From NCBI RefSeq assembly GCF_900240845.1, contig NZ_OERU01000001.1:889079-953078 (forward strand): a stretch of DNA of 64,000 nt, in the 5' to 3' direction. How positions within the stretch are numbered: position 1 is the first letter of the stretch; each line of letters starts with the position of its first letter. This document shows, piece after piece, positions 8,913-18,477 of this stretch. Below the pieces are notes generated by a model that worked only from the letters and a program-made list of their open reading frames with translations, had not been told where the DNA came from and ran no database searches. The DNA is from Peptostreptococcus faecalis (GTDB taxonomy: Bacteria > Bacillota > Clostridia > Peptostreptococcales > Peptostreptococcaceae). The translations under genes and the position numbers were made by a program.

Positions 8913-9980
8913 ATGAGTTATAATAGAAAAAAAACTAAAGTAGTAAATGTAGGTGGAGTTTTCATTGGAGGAGATAATCCAATTTCAGTTCAATCAATGA
9001 CAAACACCGACACGAGAGATTCTAAGTCTACAATAGATCAAATACATAGGCTTGAACATTCAGGCTGTGATCTTGTAAGAATTGCAGTGCCAGATATGGA
9101 AGCTGCAAAGCAAATATCTGAAATAAAAAGAAATATTTCAATACCATTGATTGCTGACATACATTTTGATTATAGATTGGCTCTTGAAGCAGTTAATCAA
9201 GGAATTGATGCAATTAGAATAAATCCTGGTAATATTGGTGATTTAGAAAGAACTAAATCAGTAGTTGATGCCTGCAAAAAAAATAATTTACCTATAAGAA
9301 TAGGTGTAAACGGAGGATCTTTAGAGAAATCCTTGCTTGCTAAATATGGATCTCCTACTCCTGAGGCAATGGTTGAATCAGCACTTAACCATATAAAAAT
9401 TTTAGAATCCTTAGATTTTGAAGATATAGTAATTTCTCTAAAAAATACAGATATTATAAAGACTGTAGAGGCATACAGACTTATGTCGCAAAAAGTTGAC
9501 TATCCTCTTCATCTTGGAGTAACAGAATCTGGAGGAATAAAAAAAGGGACTATAAAATCCTCTATTGGTGTGGGATCTCTTTTAGTTGATGGTATTGGCG
9601 ATACTATTAGAATTTCTTTAACAGGAGATCCTATCGAGGAAATAGGCGTTGCAAAGGAAATATTGCGAAGTATTGGTCTTCTTAACGATAAAATAAAAAT
9701 TATATCTTGCCCTACTTGTGGAAGATGCAATATAGATTTGATAAAATTAGCCGGAGAAGTTGAGAAAAGAGTTGAATCTATTGATTCTAACATGACTGTA
9801 GCAATAATGGGATGCGCGGTTAACGGTCCTGGTGAAGCTCGTGAAGCGGATATTGGTATAGCAGGTGGAGATAAAATGGGATTGTTGTTTAAAAAAGGTG
9901 AAATTTATAAAAAAGTCCCACAAGAAGAAATAGTTGATACTTTGTTAAGTGAAATAAATATAATGAAAGAAGAAATATAG
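8913..9980 (+). CDS. ispG: 4-hydroxy-3-methylbut-2-enyl diphosphate synthase
   Basis: Iron-sulfur enzyme of the MEP pathway that forms HMBPP. The N-terminal TIM-barrel start KVVNVGGVFIGGDNPISVQS and the C-terminal cluster-binding motif SCPTCGRC...MGCAVNGPGEAREADIG with three cysteines are clear. At 355 residues it is the short bacterial form. It follows rseP by 37 bases and ends in a strong terminator. Confidence 0.97.
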   Translation: MSYNRKKTKVVNVGGVFIGGDNPISVQSMTNTDTRDSKSTIDQIHRLEHSGCDLVRIAVPDMEAAKQISEIKRNISIPLIADIHFDYRLALEAVNQGIDAIRINPGNIGDLERTKSVVDACKKNNLPIRIGVNGGSLEKSLLAKYGSPTPEAMVESALNHIKILESLDFEDIVISLKNTDIIKTVEAYRLMSQKVDYPLHLGVTESGGIKKGTIKSSIGVGSLLVDGIGDTIRISLTGDPIEEIGVAKEILRSIGLLNDKIKIISCPTCGRCNIDLIKLAGEVEKRVESIDSNMTVAIMGCAVNGPGEAREADIGIAGGDKMGLLFKKGEIYKKVPQEEIVDTLLSEINIMKEEI

Positions 9981-10005
9981 ACATTGTATTTCTCCTTTCA
10001 TTTGA

Positions 10006-10042
10006 AAAAGGATGAGCCTGTATTAGTATCGCTCATCCTTTT
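10006..10042. terminator. Bidirectional terminator between ispG and the LRR surface gene
   Basis: AAAAGGATGAGC (from 10006) and GCTCATCCTTTT (from 10031) form a 12-bp stem with T runs on both strands, serving the two convergent genes. Confidence 0.92.
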
Positions 10043-10073
10043 TTTATATATTATATAAAATTATATCTATAAA

Positions 10074-13000
10074 TTAATTTAATAATTTTTTTTCTAGATC
10101 TTTTGAAATTGAATTTTCACCACCAATAAAAATAATTTTTGATATTTTGGATTTATCAATCCATGTTTTTATATCATTATAATTTTTACTATTTACCAAG
10201 ATCATAGGTGTTGATTCATTTGATACTACTGATCCAATTACAAGCGAGTCAATTATATTGTCTCCATTAGCTACAAAAATCTTAGATGGATTTTCATATG
10301 CTTCTATCGCAACCTTCAATGAAGTTTCGTATCTGTCTTTGCCTGCAATTCTATTTACAGTACAATATTTTGATAAATATCCTTTTACTTCTTTTCCTAC
10401 TGAATTTTCTCCTCCTGCAATTACTGCTTTTTGTATTTTATTTGTAAATATATACTCTATAACTTCTTTCGATATCTCACTGTTTTTTGCTAAAATTATT
10501 GGTCTTCCAAATTTAGTTGATAAATTCGATACAGATAAACCGTCAACTATATTTTCACCATTCACAATATAAATATCTTTTGCATCATTATTATATTTTT
10601 GAGCTATTTTGATACTTGTTTCGTATCTATCTCTACCCGATATTCTTTCAACATCTAATTTGTTCTCTTTAATAATTTTTTCTACATCTTCACTAATTGT
10701 ATTTACTCCCCCAACCATTATAACTTTCTTAGATTTGAGCCTTCTCATTTCCTCTACAGTTGACTTTGGAATGCTATTTTTATTAGTAATTAAAATTGGA
10801 GCGTTTAATTTTTTTGAAATGTTGGCAGATACCATGGAATCAGAAAATTTTTCATTTGAAACTAGTATCACATTTTCTGACTGTTTAAAGTATTTACTAG
10901 AAACTTTTACTGCTGTTTCATATCTATCTTTACCTGCTATCCTTTCATTCATTATAACCTTCTCTAATGGATATGAAGGATTTGATGGATATGAAGGAAG
11001 TGTAGTATCTATACTTTCTTCTACGTAAAATATTTTATGATACTTTGATTCTTCAAATAAAGTAAGATGTTTATCGTTATTGGTAATAAGCTTTACAACT
11101 ATTTCATTCTTGTTTTCATCTAAATTATTCTTGAAGGCTTCTTTCCCTAACTCTTTCAAAGTTTTAGGTATTTTCACTTCTTTAAGTAATAAACTCTTAA
11201 ACGCTGAATTTTCAATAATTTCTATTCCTTCTTCAAGTATAAGACTCGTAGTGTATCTAAATTTTACATTTTCTTCAAAAGCGAATTTACCTATTTTTTT
11301 GACATTTCCTGGTATTACTAATTCTTCAGCTCTATGTGCTGAAAATGCTTTTTTTTGTATTTCAACAACTGTTTTAGGAATATTTATTTCTTTTAAAGGT
11401 GCTCCTACAAATGCTGATTCCCCAACTACTTTTATTCCATTAGGAATATCTATATGTTCGAGAAAAATATTTCTAGAACATATACCATTAGGAATTTTAT
11501 CCATACCTTTTGAAAATTTAATTTTTTTCAATTTATTCAATGAAAAAACACCATCTCCCATCGCTGTTACTGAATCTGGAATTGAAACTTCTATAAGTTG
11601 ATTTCCGTTAAAGGCAACCGCTCCAATTTCTTTTAGTTTCTCTGGTAGAATAACTGTTTCAAAAGAATTATATCTAAATGAACTGTCTCCTATTTTAGTT
11701 ACACTTTCTGGTATTTTTACACTTTTCAGACCATTAGGAGACTCAACTATATCATTTCCCATAATCACACCCTCAGTAACTTCGAATGCTTTTGCTCCAA
11801 TTTCAGTAATTTCATCTCCATTTTTATTTCTATCAGGCAATATTAAATCTTTATTTATTTTAGATTTTTTTTCACCTTTTTCTGAAAAACCTAAAATTAT
11901 GCTTCCTTCAAATAAAAAATCTTCTGCATCATACTTCATTTCTTCGGAAATTTCTAGATTTTTCATTGCTTTTTCAATTCCTTTAACTGACATACTAACA
12001 TCTTCTTGAGTAGCATTTTGATCTTCAATAATTTCTTTTGCAGTCAATATTTCTTTATTTAAAATCTTCCATGAAGAAGCAGTGTATAATTCTTTATTTA
12101 GTTTTTCAATCTCATTTATTTTCTCACGTAAAGCTTTTTTATTTACGGCTATCCCTTCAAGAGTATTTATTGAATTGGCAAGTCTTATTTTAGCCCTATT
12201 AATATCTTCTTGCGATGAATTTTCATTTTTGAATATTTCTTTTATCTCAATTAATTCAAGATTGAAATTATCCCAACTTTCTTTATTATATTCTCTACTA
12301 TCTAAATTATTCGCTTCTTTTATAGCTGTATGTAGTTCTTCTCTATTTACATCTCCACCTATTAGTACAAACTTCTGATATTCACTAGGATATATATACG
12401 AACTAGTGTGAAGGTGTTTTGGGTTTCTAGTATATAAGTTAACCTGTCCTACATTATCCTTACCTTCTATTTTTTCAACACCTGGATTATTTATAAATAC
12501 ATACTCTTTTAATTTGAAAATACTATAAGGTAGATGCACTTCTTTTATCTTATTATTTGCAAAGCAATAGTTATCAATCTGTATCGAATCCACGTCATCA
12601 GATATTTCAAGATTATCTATTTCATTTTCAGAAAAAGCTTCATTTCCAATCTTTAAAACAGAGCCTGGAATGTAAATATTTTTTATTCTATTTTTTTTGA
12701 ATGCAAAAGAGTCTATCGCCTTTACATAGGAAGGTATACTTATTTTTTCTATTTTATTATTATTAAATGCAGACATATCGATTATGAATTCTTTTTTTCT
12801 GCCCTCAGCAGAAGGAAACGCTACTGTTTCAATTCCCTTATCTGAAAAAGCAGATCTTCCTATTCCTTCTATTTTTTTAGTTTTAACTACTCCACCTTCC
12901 TCTATTTGAACTTCACCTGGAATTACTAAATTTTTATTGTTATTTATTTTTTTCATTCCTTTATCAGAAAATCCTTTTATTCCAAAGTATTTTCCGCCAG

Positions 13001-14141
13001 AAGAAATTCCATATGAAAATTCATCATAGATAAAATCATCTTCATTCCATTTATCGTGAGCTTCATTATTTAGTAAAAGTGTCGCTTTTATTGTGTGTCT
13101 ATCTAAATTTTTTTCAGTAGATTCTCTGCTACCTAAAAGGTTATATTTTTCATATTCAGAATCTGGAATACTTTTAAATTTACCTTCTACTTCCAGTGAT
13201 TTTTTTGATAAATCAAGGTTTTCTAAATTCCATTCTATTTCTGTTGATACAAATAAATCTTCTTTATTCAAATAGTCGTCTTTTATTGGAACTATAAAAC
13301 CAGAATAAACTTTCACTTTTTTCTTTAACTCATTTTCAATTTCATTTATATTTTCTACTTTTATTTCACCAGCATCTAACACTACTTTATCTGTATTTAG
13401 AAAAGCTCTAGATGCTATTTTTAAAAGTCTATTTTGAGGCAGTTTCAGATAGTTTATATTTTTAGTAAAAACTTCATCATAAATAACTAAATCAGCCCCA
13501 TCAGAAGCAATTTTATATTCAGATATATCCCCTGCAGATTTAAATAAACTATTATTTACTTTTTCTAAATTTTTACCAAAATACATCTCTGAATTCAAAT
13601 TAATATCTTTCATAAAAACCTGGTTTTCAATCTTTTTAAGTGAATCCGGCAAGCGAATCGATTTCAATGTAGTAATATTTGAAAATGCCAACCTTTCTAT
13701 ACTTTCTAATCCTTCATTTAATATTACTTCGTCTAAAGATGTTGATATAAAAGCACCTTCTTCTATTGATTTTACTGTTGAGCTAAATTCTATTTTTTTT
13801 AAATTTTTTGCACTTGAGAATGCCTGTCTTCCAATAATCTCTAACCCCTCATTTAAATGTATTTCCTCAACTTCTAAATTTTTTGAAAACGCAGATGGTC
13901 CAATTTTTTTCACCTCTACATTATCAATTTTATCTGGTATTATAACTTTTTTTGAGTTCCCAATATATTTTGTTATCGCTCCGTTTTCCTTATCAAACTC
14001 TAATTCTGATTCAATACTCTTGACTTCTTGTTCAATCAATTGTTCATTTATATTATCTTGTACTATTGCAATCGATTCCAGAGGTATTATAGCTGTTACT
14101 ATAGCACATGATAAAAATGTTGTTAAAATTTTTTTAAACAT
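10074..14141 (-). CDS. Large BspA-like leucine-rich-repeat surface protein with CWB2 anchor
   Basis: The 1355-residue protein starts with a signal peptide (about 1-25). Three blocks of Treponema-type LRR_5 repeats follow (about 45-290, 375-600 and 735-1030), recognisable by repeated I-IP-SV--IG--AF patterns. A pair of FIVAR-like helical domains (about 600-725) lies between the second and third. Three CWB2 repeats (from about 1066) each begin RIAGKDRYET or RISGRDRYET; in C. difficile such triplets bind wall polysaccharide PSII. Blocks 2 and 3 open with related segments (GFSDKG and GFSEKG). It is likely an adhesin or matrix-binding protein on the cell surface. The gene splits a gene block usually contiguous in Clostridia. 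Confidence 0.9.
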   Translation of the reverse strand: MFKKILTTFLSCAIVTAIIPLESIAIVQDNINEQLIEQEVKSIESELEFDKENGAITKYIGNSKKVIIPDKIDNVEVKKIGPSAFSKNLEVEEIHLNEGLEIIGRQAFSSAKNLKKIEFSSTVKSIEEGAFISTSLDEVILNEGLESIERLAFSNITTLKSIRLPDSLKKIENQVFMKDINLNSEMYFGKNLEKVNNSLFKSAGDISEYKIASDGADLVIYDEVFTKNINYLKLPQNRLLKIASRAFLNTDKVVLDAGEIKVENINEIENELKKKVKVYSGFIVPIKDDYLNKEDLFVSTEIEWNLENLDLSKKSLEVEGKFKSIPDSEYEKYNLLGSRESTEKNLDRHTIKATLLLNNEAHDKWNEDDFIYDEFSYGISSGGKYFGIKGFSDKGMKKINNNKNLVIPGEVQIEEGGVVKTKKIEGIGRSAFSDKGIETVAFPSAEGRKKEFIIDMSAFNNNKIEKISIPSYVKAIDSFAFKKNRIKNIYIPGSVLKIGNEAFSENEIDNLEISDDVDSIQIDNYCFANNKIKEVHLPYSIFKLKEYVFINNPGVEKIEGKDNVGQVNLYTRNPKHLHTSSYIYPSEYQKFVLIGGDVNREELHTAIKEANNLDSREYNKESWDNFNLELIEIKEIFKNENSSQEDINRAKIRLANSINTLEGIAVNKKALREKINEIEKLNKELYTASSWKILNKEILTAKEIIEDQNATQEDVSMSVKGIEKAMKNLEISEEMKYDAEDFLFEGSIILGFSEKGEKKSKINKDLILPDRNKNGDEITEIGAKAFEVTEGVIMGNDIVESPNGLKSVKIPESVTKIGDSSFRYNSFETVILPEKLKEIGAVAFNGNQLIEVSIPDSVTAMGDGVFSLNKLKKIKFSKGMDKIPNGICSRNIFLEHIDIPNGIKVVGESAFVGAPLKEINIPKTVVEIQKKAFSAHRAEELVIPGNVKKIGKFAFEENVKFRYTTSLILEEGIEIIENSAFKSLLLKEVKIPKTLKELGKEAFKNNLDENKNEIVVKLITNNDKHLTLFEESKYHKIFYVEESIDTTLPSYPSNPSYPLEKVIMNERIAGKDRYETAVKVSSKYFKQSENVILVSNEKFSDSMVSANISKKLNAPILITNKNSIPKSTVEEMRRLKSKKVIMVGGVNTISEDVEKIIKENKLDVERISGRDRYETSIKIAQKYNNDAKDIYIVNGENIVDGLSVSNLSTKFGRPIILAKNSEISKEVIEYIFTNKIQKAVIAGGENSVGKEVKGYLSKYCTVNRIAGKDRYETSLKVAIEAYENPSKIFVANGDNIIDSLVIGSVVSNESTPMILVNSKNYNDIKTWIDKSKISKIIFIGGENSISKDLEKKLLN

Positions 14142-14353
14142 TATTCCTTCTCCTTATAAATTTTTATGCTCTCATTATTTATTTTCAGCACTTATACATT
14201 ATATATTGTTTATCAGTGTCTCTCCATCTTTTATTCAAAATATCATGTGAAAATGAATATAACAATACTAAAGATGGTATACATTGTTTTTATCTATAAT
14301 GTTTTTATAATTAAATATTATGAATTTTCTACAACTTATTTTATTTGTAAAAT

Positions 14354-14388
14354 AAAAAAACCTAGGGAAATTAATCTCCAGGTTTTTT
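14354..14388 (-). terminator. Terminator after the DUF4846 lipoprotein gene
   Basis: AAACCTAGGGA and TCTCCAGGTTT pair with one mismatch and one G-U, and the minus strand continues into seven T. Confidence 0.8.
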
Positions 14389-14396
14389 AAACTTTA

Positions 14397-15281
14397 TTAT
14401 ATATCGCTAAATCGCTTAAATTCATCAAGCGTAAATGTCCACTGAGGAGTCTTTAACTCTCCATATTTTTTTACTTCTTCTATACTGTACCAAGGACTTA
14501 TTTTTTTATTGTTTTTATTAATTAGAATCTGTGGCTGTTGAGCTGGCATATACGATTGGGCTAACATAAATACTTTCTGCCCACTATTATCAACTGCCAT
14601 ATCAACAACCATAATAGCATGCCCCACTCTTTTTGTTCCTGGTGTTCCGCCCCTGACAAACATATCTCCTATCTGCATTTGATCCACATTTATCTTGTGA
14701 GTATCCTTTTCTAAAGAAAGTGTCCCAGAGTAAGCGTATACTAAATTCATAAATTTTTTATATGTTTCCTCTGAAGTAGATGGATTCGTGCTCATATAAT
14801 ATTCACCAGTATCGGGATTTACCCTATATCCTTCGGCATACTTACTAAAGTCTGCAATTCCATTTGATACAAAATGAAATTTTATTTTTGAATACTGACC
14901 TGTAGAATATAGGTAATCTCCTCTAAATTTAAAGCACATGTCGGCACAATGAAGCAAATCCCTATTTTCCAAATCAACGTCAAACACTGAATCATAAACG
15001 CCTTCACTATCTTTTTCTTTGCCATTATAATATAGAGATTTCTCACCATAATTTTTAAGCTTTTCATGTCTGATATATTCTGCAAAACTATCCTTTTCCG
15101 CATCCACTCGCTTATAACCATGCGGAACTTCATATCTATCCACTAGATCGCTGGCATTTTTATTTATTTTTATCAAGTCTTCCGCATTTTTATTTTCTTT
15201 TTTATCACTGCTACATCCATATAAAGAAATGGAAATAACTCCTACAAGTATAAAAACACTTATTTTTTTTAATGATTTCAT
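14397..15281 (-). CDS. DUF4846 lipoprotein
   Basis: A lipobox LYGC places the lipidated cysteine at residue 23 of 294. The rest matches my recollection of the DUF4846 family: VPHGYKR, SFAEYIR, DLLHCADMCFKFRGDYLY, AYSGTLSL, IGDMFVRGG, GHAIMVVDMA, MLAQSYMPAQ and SPWY. The GHAIMVVD segment recalls papain-fold NlpC-like proteins, but enzymatic activity is not established. It is exported and membrane-anchored. It sits 17 bases from cdsA on the same strand and has its own terminator, so it is probably the last gene of the uppS-cdsA transcript. Confidence 0.85.
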   Translation of the reverse strand: MKSLKKISVFILVGVISISLYGCSSDKKENKNAEDLIKINKNASDLVDRYEVPHGYKRVDAEKDSFAEYIRHEKLKNYGEKSLYYNGKEKDSEGVYDSVFDVDLENRDLLHCADMCFKFRGDYLYSTGQYSKIKFHFVSNGIADFSKYAEGYRVNPDTGEYYMSTNPSTSEETYKKFMNLVYAYSGTLSLEKDTHKINVDQMQIGDMFVRGGTPGTKRVGHAIMVVDMAVDNSGQKVFMLAQSYMPAQQPQILINKNNKKISPWYSIEEVKKYGELKTPQWTFTLDEFKRFSDI

Positions 15282-15297
15282 TTTTTTCTCCTATTTT

Positions 15298-16077
15298 CTA
15301 CCCAACAAGATAGAATAATACTATATACACATAAGGAGATACTAATAAAACACTATCAAATCTATCTAGAATTCCTCCATGACCTGGAATCAACTTTCCA
15401 TAGTCTTTCACTCCCGCATATCTTTTTACTGAAGATGCTATTAAATCACCCATTTGCGCAATAATACTTCCAATAAAAGCTATAATTAAAGTTACACCAA
15501 TATTTAAATTAAATATAATTCCAAATATCACGCTAAATGCTATGCTACCTAAAATGCCACCAATACTACCTTCTATAGTTTTTTTTGGGCTAACTTTGGG
15601 TATCAATTTATGTTTTCCAAATTTAATACCAACTAAATATGCAAAAATATCTGTTCCAAAAGATATAATAAATATAAGCCATACATAGATAGCTCCATTT
15701 GATATATTATTACAAGTCCAAATTATAAAATTAAAACAAAAACACACATATAGTATCCCTGAAAAAGTAATGCATAAATCCAGCACGTCTCTTTTTTGCA
15801 TTAGTACGTATACAATTGATATTACAAATATAAAGAAAAGCACAAAAGAGTATTCTTGTATATTCCAACCTATAACATTACCAGCTAACATTATTATTGA
15901 GAAAATATAACCTAGTTCTTTTATTGGATAACGCTTTATATTTTCAAAAACCGAATAAAATTCATGTAATGCAATTATCATTAGAATAGCTCCACCAATA
16001 TAAAGAGGAATTCCCCTAACAACAACTAATATCAAAAGGGGTAACATAGTTAAAGCTGAAATTAATCTTTGTTTCAT
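15298..16077 (-). CDS. cdsA: Phosphatidate cytidylyltransferase
   Basis: Integral membrane enzyme making CDP-diacylglycerol from phosphatidic acid and CTP, feeding PgsA encoded further right. About eight membrane helices span the 259 residues. The C-terminal signature (KRYAGVKDYGKLIPGHGG followed by ILDRFDS) is intact. AAGGAGG precedes the ATG. It follows uppS by 16 bases as in most Firmicutes. Confidence 0.95.
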   Translation of the reverse strand: MKQRLISALTMLPLLILVVVRGIPLYIGGAILMIIALHEFYSVFENIKRYPIKELGYIFSIIMLAGNVIGWNIQEYSFVLFFIFVISIVYVLMQKRDVLDLCITFSGILYVCFCFNFIIWTCNNISNGAIYVWLIFIISFGTDIFAYLVGIKFGKHKLIPKVSPKKTIEGSIGGILGSIAFSVIFGIIFNLNIGVTLIIAFIGSIIAQMGDLIASSVKRYAGVKDYGKLIPGHGGILDRFDSVLLVSPYVYIVLFYLVG

Positions 16078-16093
16078 ATATTGTTCCTCCTTT

Positions 16094-16825
16094 TTACTTC
16101 ACTCCGCCAAAACGCCTATCTCTTTGTTGATAATCAAATATAGCCTTTTGTAATTCTTTTTCATCAAAATCTGGCCAATGTACATCAGTATAATAAAATT
16201 CTGAATAAGCGACTTCCCATAATAAAAAATTACTCAATCTCTGTTCACCACTAGTTCTGATAACTAGATCTGGATCTACAATATCTTTAGTACTTAGTGT
16301 TTTAGATATCAAAATTTCATCTATATCTTCAACTTCTATATTTCCATCTTTAACTTGATTTGATATATTTTTTACTGCATCAACAATATCTGCTCGTCCA
16401 CCATAATTTAAAGCTAATGATAAAACCAATCCATCATTATTTTTTGTTTTTTCCTTTGATTCATCTAGTTCATCAATACATACTTTTGGAAGTCCATCTA
16501 TATCACCAATAGTCCTAATTCTTACATTATTTTCATCAAGTTCTTGCAACTCTTTTTTCAAATAAGAAACTAATAATCCCATAAGTGTGTTTACTTCTTC
16601 TTTTGGTCGTTTCCAGTTTTCAGTAGAAAATGCGTATAAAGTTATATATTTTATTCCCAATCTTGAAGCTTCTTTTACAACTTTTCTAATTGTTTCAACT
16701 CCGGCCTTGTGACCGAATGTTCTCGGCATAAATCTAGATTTTGCCCATCTTCCATTTCCATCCATTATTATAGCAATATGACTGGGTATTTTTTTTGTAT
16801 CTATATCATAATATAAGTTTTGCAT
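16094..16825 (-). CDS. uppS: Undecaprenyl diphosphate synthase (isoprenyl transferase)
   Basis: cis-Prenyltransferase that elongates farnesyl diphosphate to the C55 carrier lipid. IAIIMDGNGRWAK with catalytic Asp22, the SFSTENW-like AFSTENWKRP, and RTSGEQRLSNFLLWEVAYSE near the C-terminus are diagnostic. 243 residues is normal. The start at 16825 matches the family N-terminus, yet no ribosome site lies within the usual distance; GGAG is about 42 bases upstream, across a hairpin. Confidence 0.96.
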   Translation of the reverse strand: MQNLYYDIDTKKIPSHIAIIMDGNGRWAKSRFMPRTFGHKAGVETIRKVVKEASRLGIKYITLYAFSTENWKRPKEEVNTLMGLLVSYLKKELQELDENNVRIRTIGDIDGLPKVCIDELDESKEKTKNNDGLVLSLALNYGGRADIVDAVKNISNQVKDGNIEVEDIDEILISKTLSTKDIVDPDLVIRTSGEQRLSNFLLWEVAYSEFYYTDVHWPDFDEKELQKAIFDYQQRDRRFGGVK

Positions 16826-16834
16826 TTTTTATCA

Positions 16835-16875
16835 TATTGTTTTCTGACTTTTTTTGAAAACAATATACTCCTTTC
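16835..16875 (-). promoter_or_regulatory. Hairpin between the uppS Shine-Dalgarno and its start codon
   Basis: TATTGTTTTC (16856-16865 in minus reading) and GAAAACAATA (16835-16844) form a perfect 10-bp stem with an 11-base loop. GAAAGGAG lies immediately upstream and the ATG nine bases downstream, so folding would bring the two within about eleven bases. Confidence 0.55.
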
Positions 16876-16892
16876 ATCATTTAGATACTATA

Positions 16893-16901
16893 ATTATACC
16901 A
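16893..16901 (-). promoter_or_regulatory. Extended -10 promoter of uppS
   Basis: TGGTATAAT on the minus strand lies about 20 bases before the GGAG of uppS. The -35 match is poor, as is common with a TGN extension. Confidence 0.6.
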
Positions 16902-16932
16902 TAAGATCTATTAGTATTGCACGATAACATAC

Positions 16933-16980
16933 AAAAAAGCAAGGCACTTTAACAATTAACTTTGTTAGTGGCCTTGCTTT
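16933..16980 (-). terminator. Intrinsic terminator after frr
   Basis: AAAGCAAGGC and GCCTTGCTTT form the base of a long stem extended by CAC/GTG and TAACAA/TTGTTA, followed on the minus strand by TTTTTT. It separates frr from uppS. Confidence 0.92.
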
Positions 16981-17022
16981 CAAATTAATTTTTTAAGATA
17001 AATAATTTCATAGCAGTATATT

Positions 17023-17580
17023 TTAAACTTCTAAAATATCTTTTTCTTTTTCTGCTGTCAAAGTGTCTATCAATTTCACATATTTATCTGTGATGTTTTG
17101 AACTTCTTCTGTTGCTTTTTTTGCATCATCTTCAGTAAGCTCTGCAGATTTTTCCATCTTTTTTATTTTTTCATTGGCATCTCTTCTTTCGTTTCTTATT
17201 CTCACCTTAAATGTTTCAGATGCTTTAGAAACTTTTTTAGCCAATTCTTTTCTTCTCTCCTCTGTTAATGGTGGTACAACAATTCTAATTACAGATCCAT
17301 CATTAGATGGAGAAATACCTATATCAGATTCAGATATTGCTTTTTCTATATCATGAGCACTTGACTTATCCCAAGGAGTGATAGTTAATATCCTTCCTTC
17401 AGAAACTGCTACTGCTGCCATCTGATTTATAGGTGTAGGTGTTCCATAGTAATCTACCCTTATCTTGTCCAGCATAGATGCATTTGCTCTTCCAGCTCTT
17501 ATAGTTCCGAATTCAAACTTCATAGCTTCTATAGTTTTGTCCATCTGCTCTTCTAATTCAGTATGAATATCAAGTTTCAT
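17023..17580 (-). CDS. frr: Ribosome recycling factor
   Basis: The 185-residue factor splits post-termination ribosomes with EF-G. The family motifs GTIRAGRANASMLDKIRVDY, PLTEERRKEL and VRIRNERRDANEKIKK are all present. CAGGAGG precedes the ATG. It follows pyrH by 39 bases. Confidence 0.98.
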   Translation of the reverse strand: MKLDIHTELEEQMDKTIEAMKFEFGTIRAGRANASMLDKIRVDYYGTPTPINQMAAVAVSEGRILTITPWDKSSAHDIEKAISESDIGISPSNDGSVIRIVVPPLTEERRKELAKKVSKASETFKVRIRNERRDANEKIKKMEKSAELTEDDAKKATEEVQNITDKYVKLIDTLTAEKEKDILEV

Positions 17581-17619
17581 TTACTACCTCCTGTAAATAC
17601 CTTTTTATATATTATACTA

Positions 17620-18324
17620 TTATTCTACTATAGTTCCAATGTTTTTTCCATATACAACATTTATTATATTTTCAGTAGATAATTCAAATACTTTTATTGT
17701 AATTTTATTATCCATACATAGTGACGTAGCAGTAGAATCCATTACTTTTAATTCTTTGTTTATAACTTCCATATAAGAAAGTCTAGTGAATTTTTTCGCA
17801 TCACTATGCACTTTTGGATCCTTATCATATACTGCATCTACATTTTTAGCTAGTAATATTACTTCAGCTTCCATTTCTGCAGCTCTTAATGCAGCAGCAG
17901 TATCTGTAGAAAAGTATGGATTTCCAGTTCCAGCTCCAAAGATTACTACTCTTCCCTTTTCTAGGTGTCTAACCGCTCTTCTTCTTATATAAGGTTCTGC
18001 AATTTGTCTCATTTCAATACCAGTCTGTACTCTTGTTGGAACGCCAATATTTTCTAATGAATCTTGGAGAGCCATAGCATTCATGACAGTGGCTAGCATA
18101 CCAACGTAATCAGCTGTTGTTCTGTCCATTTCTTGGTTGCTTCTACCTCTCCAAAAATTTCCTCCACCAACTACTACGGCAACTTCAACACCCACATCAT
18201 TAAGTTCTTTTATTCCTAATGATATATCATTTACTATATCGTTATTTATTCCAAATCCAGCTTCACCTGAAAGTGCTTCTCCGCTTATTTTAAGTAACAC
18301 TCTTTTATATATAGGTTTGTCCAT
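17620..18324 (-). CDS. pyrH: UMP kinase
   Basis: Hexameric bacterial UMP kinase of the amino acid kinase fold, phosphorylating UMP to [18 protein letters not shown] at the start, [10 protein letters not shown], the [16 protein letters not shown] segment and [17 protein letters not shown] are diagnostic. 234 residues is slightly short but complete. AAAGGAG precedes the ATG. Confidence 0.98.
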   Translation of the reverse strand: MDKPIYKRVLLKISGEALSGEAGFGINNDIVNDISLGIKELNDVGVEVAVVVGGGNFWRGRSNQEMDRTTADYVGMLATVMNAMALQDSLENIGVPTRVQTGIEMRQIAEPYIRRRAVRHLEKGRVVIFGAGTGNPYFSTDTAAALRAAEMEAEVILLAKNVDAVYDKDPKVHSDAKKFTRLSYMEVINKELKVMDSTATSLCMDNKITIKVFELSTENIINVVYGKNIGTIVE

Positions 18325-18440
18325 TAGCTACTCTCCTTTTTACAATTATTATTTTAATTTTTTATATTAGAAATTAAAATACATAAAATATATTGTTATA
18401 TAAATAGATTATAATATATTTTTTTCTACCTTATTCTAAA

Positions 18441-18466
18441 AAAGAGAACACTATAGTGTTCTCTTT
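18441..18466 (-). terminator. Palindromic hairpin between tsf and pyrH
   Basis: A perfect 26-base palindrome (arms AAAGAGAACACTA and TAGTGTTCTCTTT) lies just past the tsf stop, with T-rich sequence after it on the minus strand. It should terminate or attenuate transcription into pyrH. Confidence 0.85.
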
Positions 18467-18477
18467 AAATTTACAAA

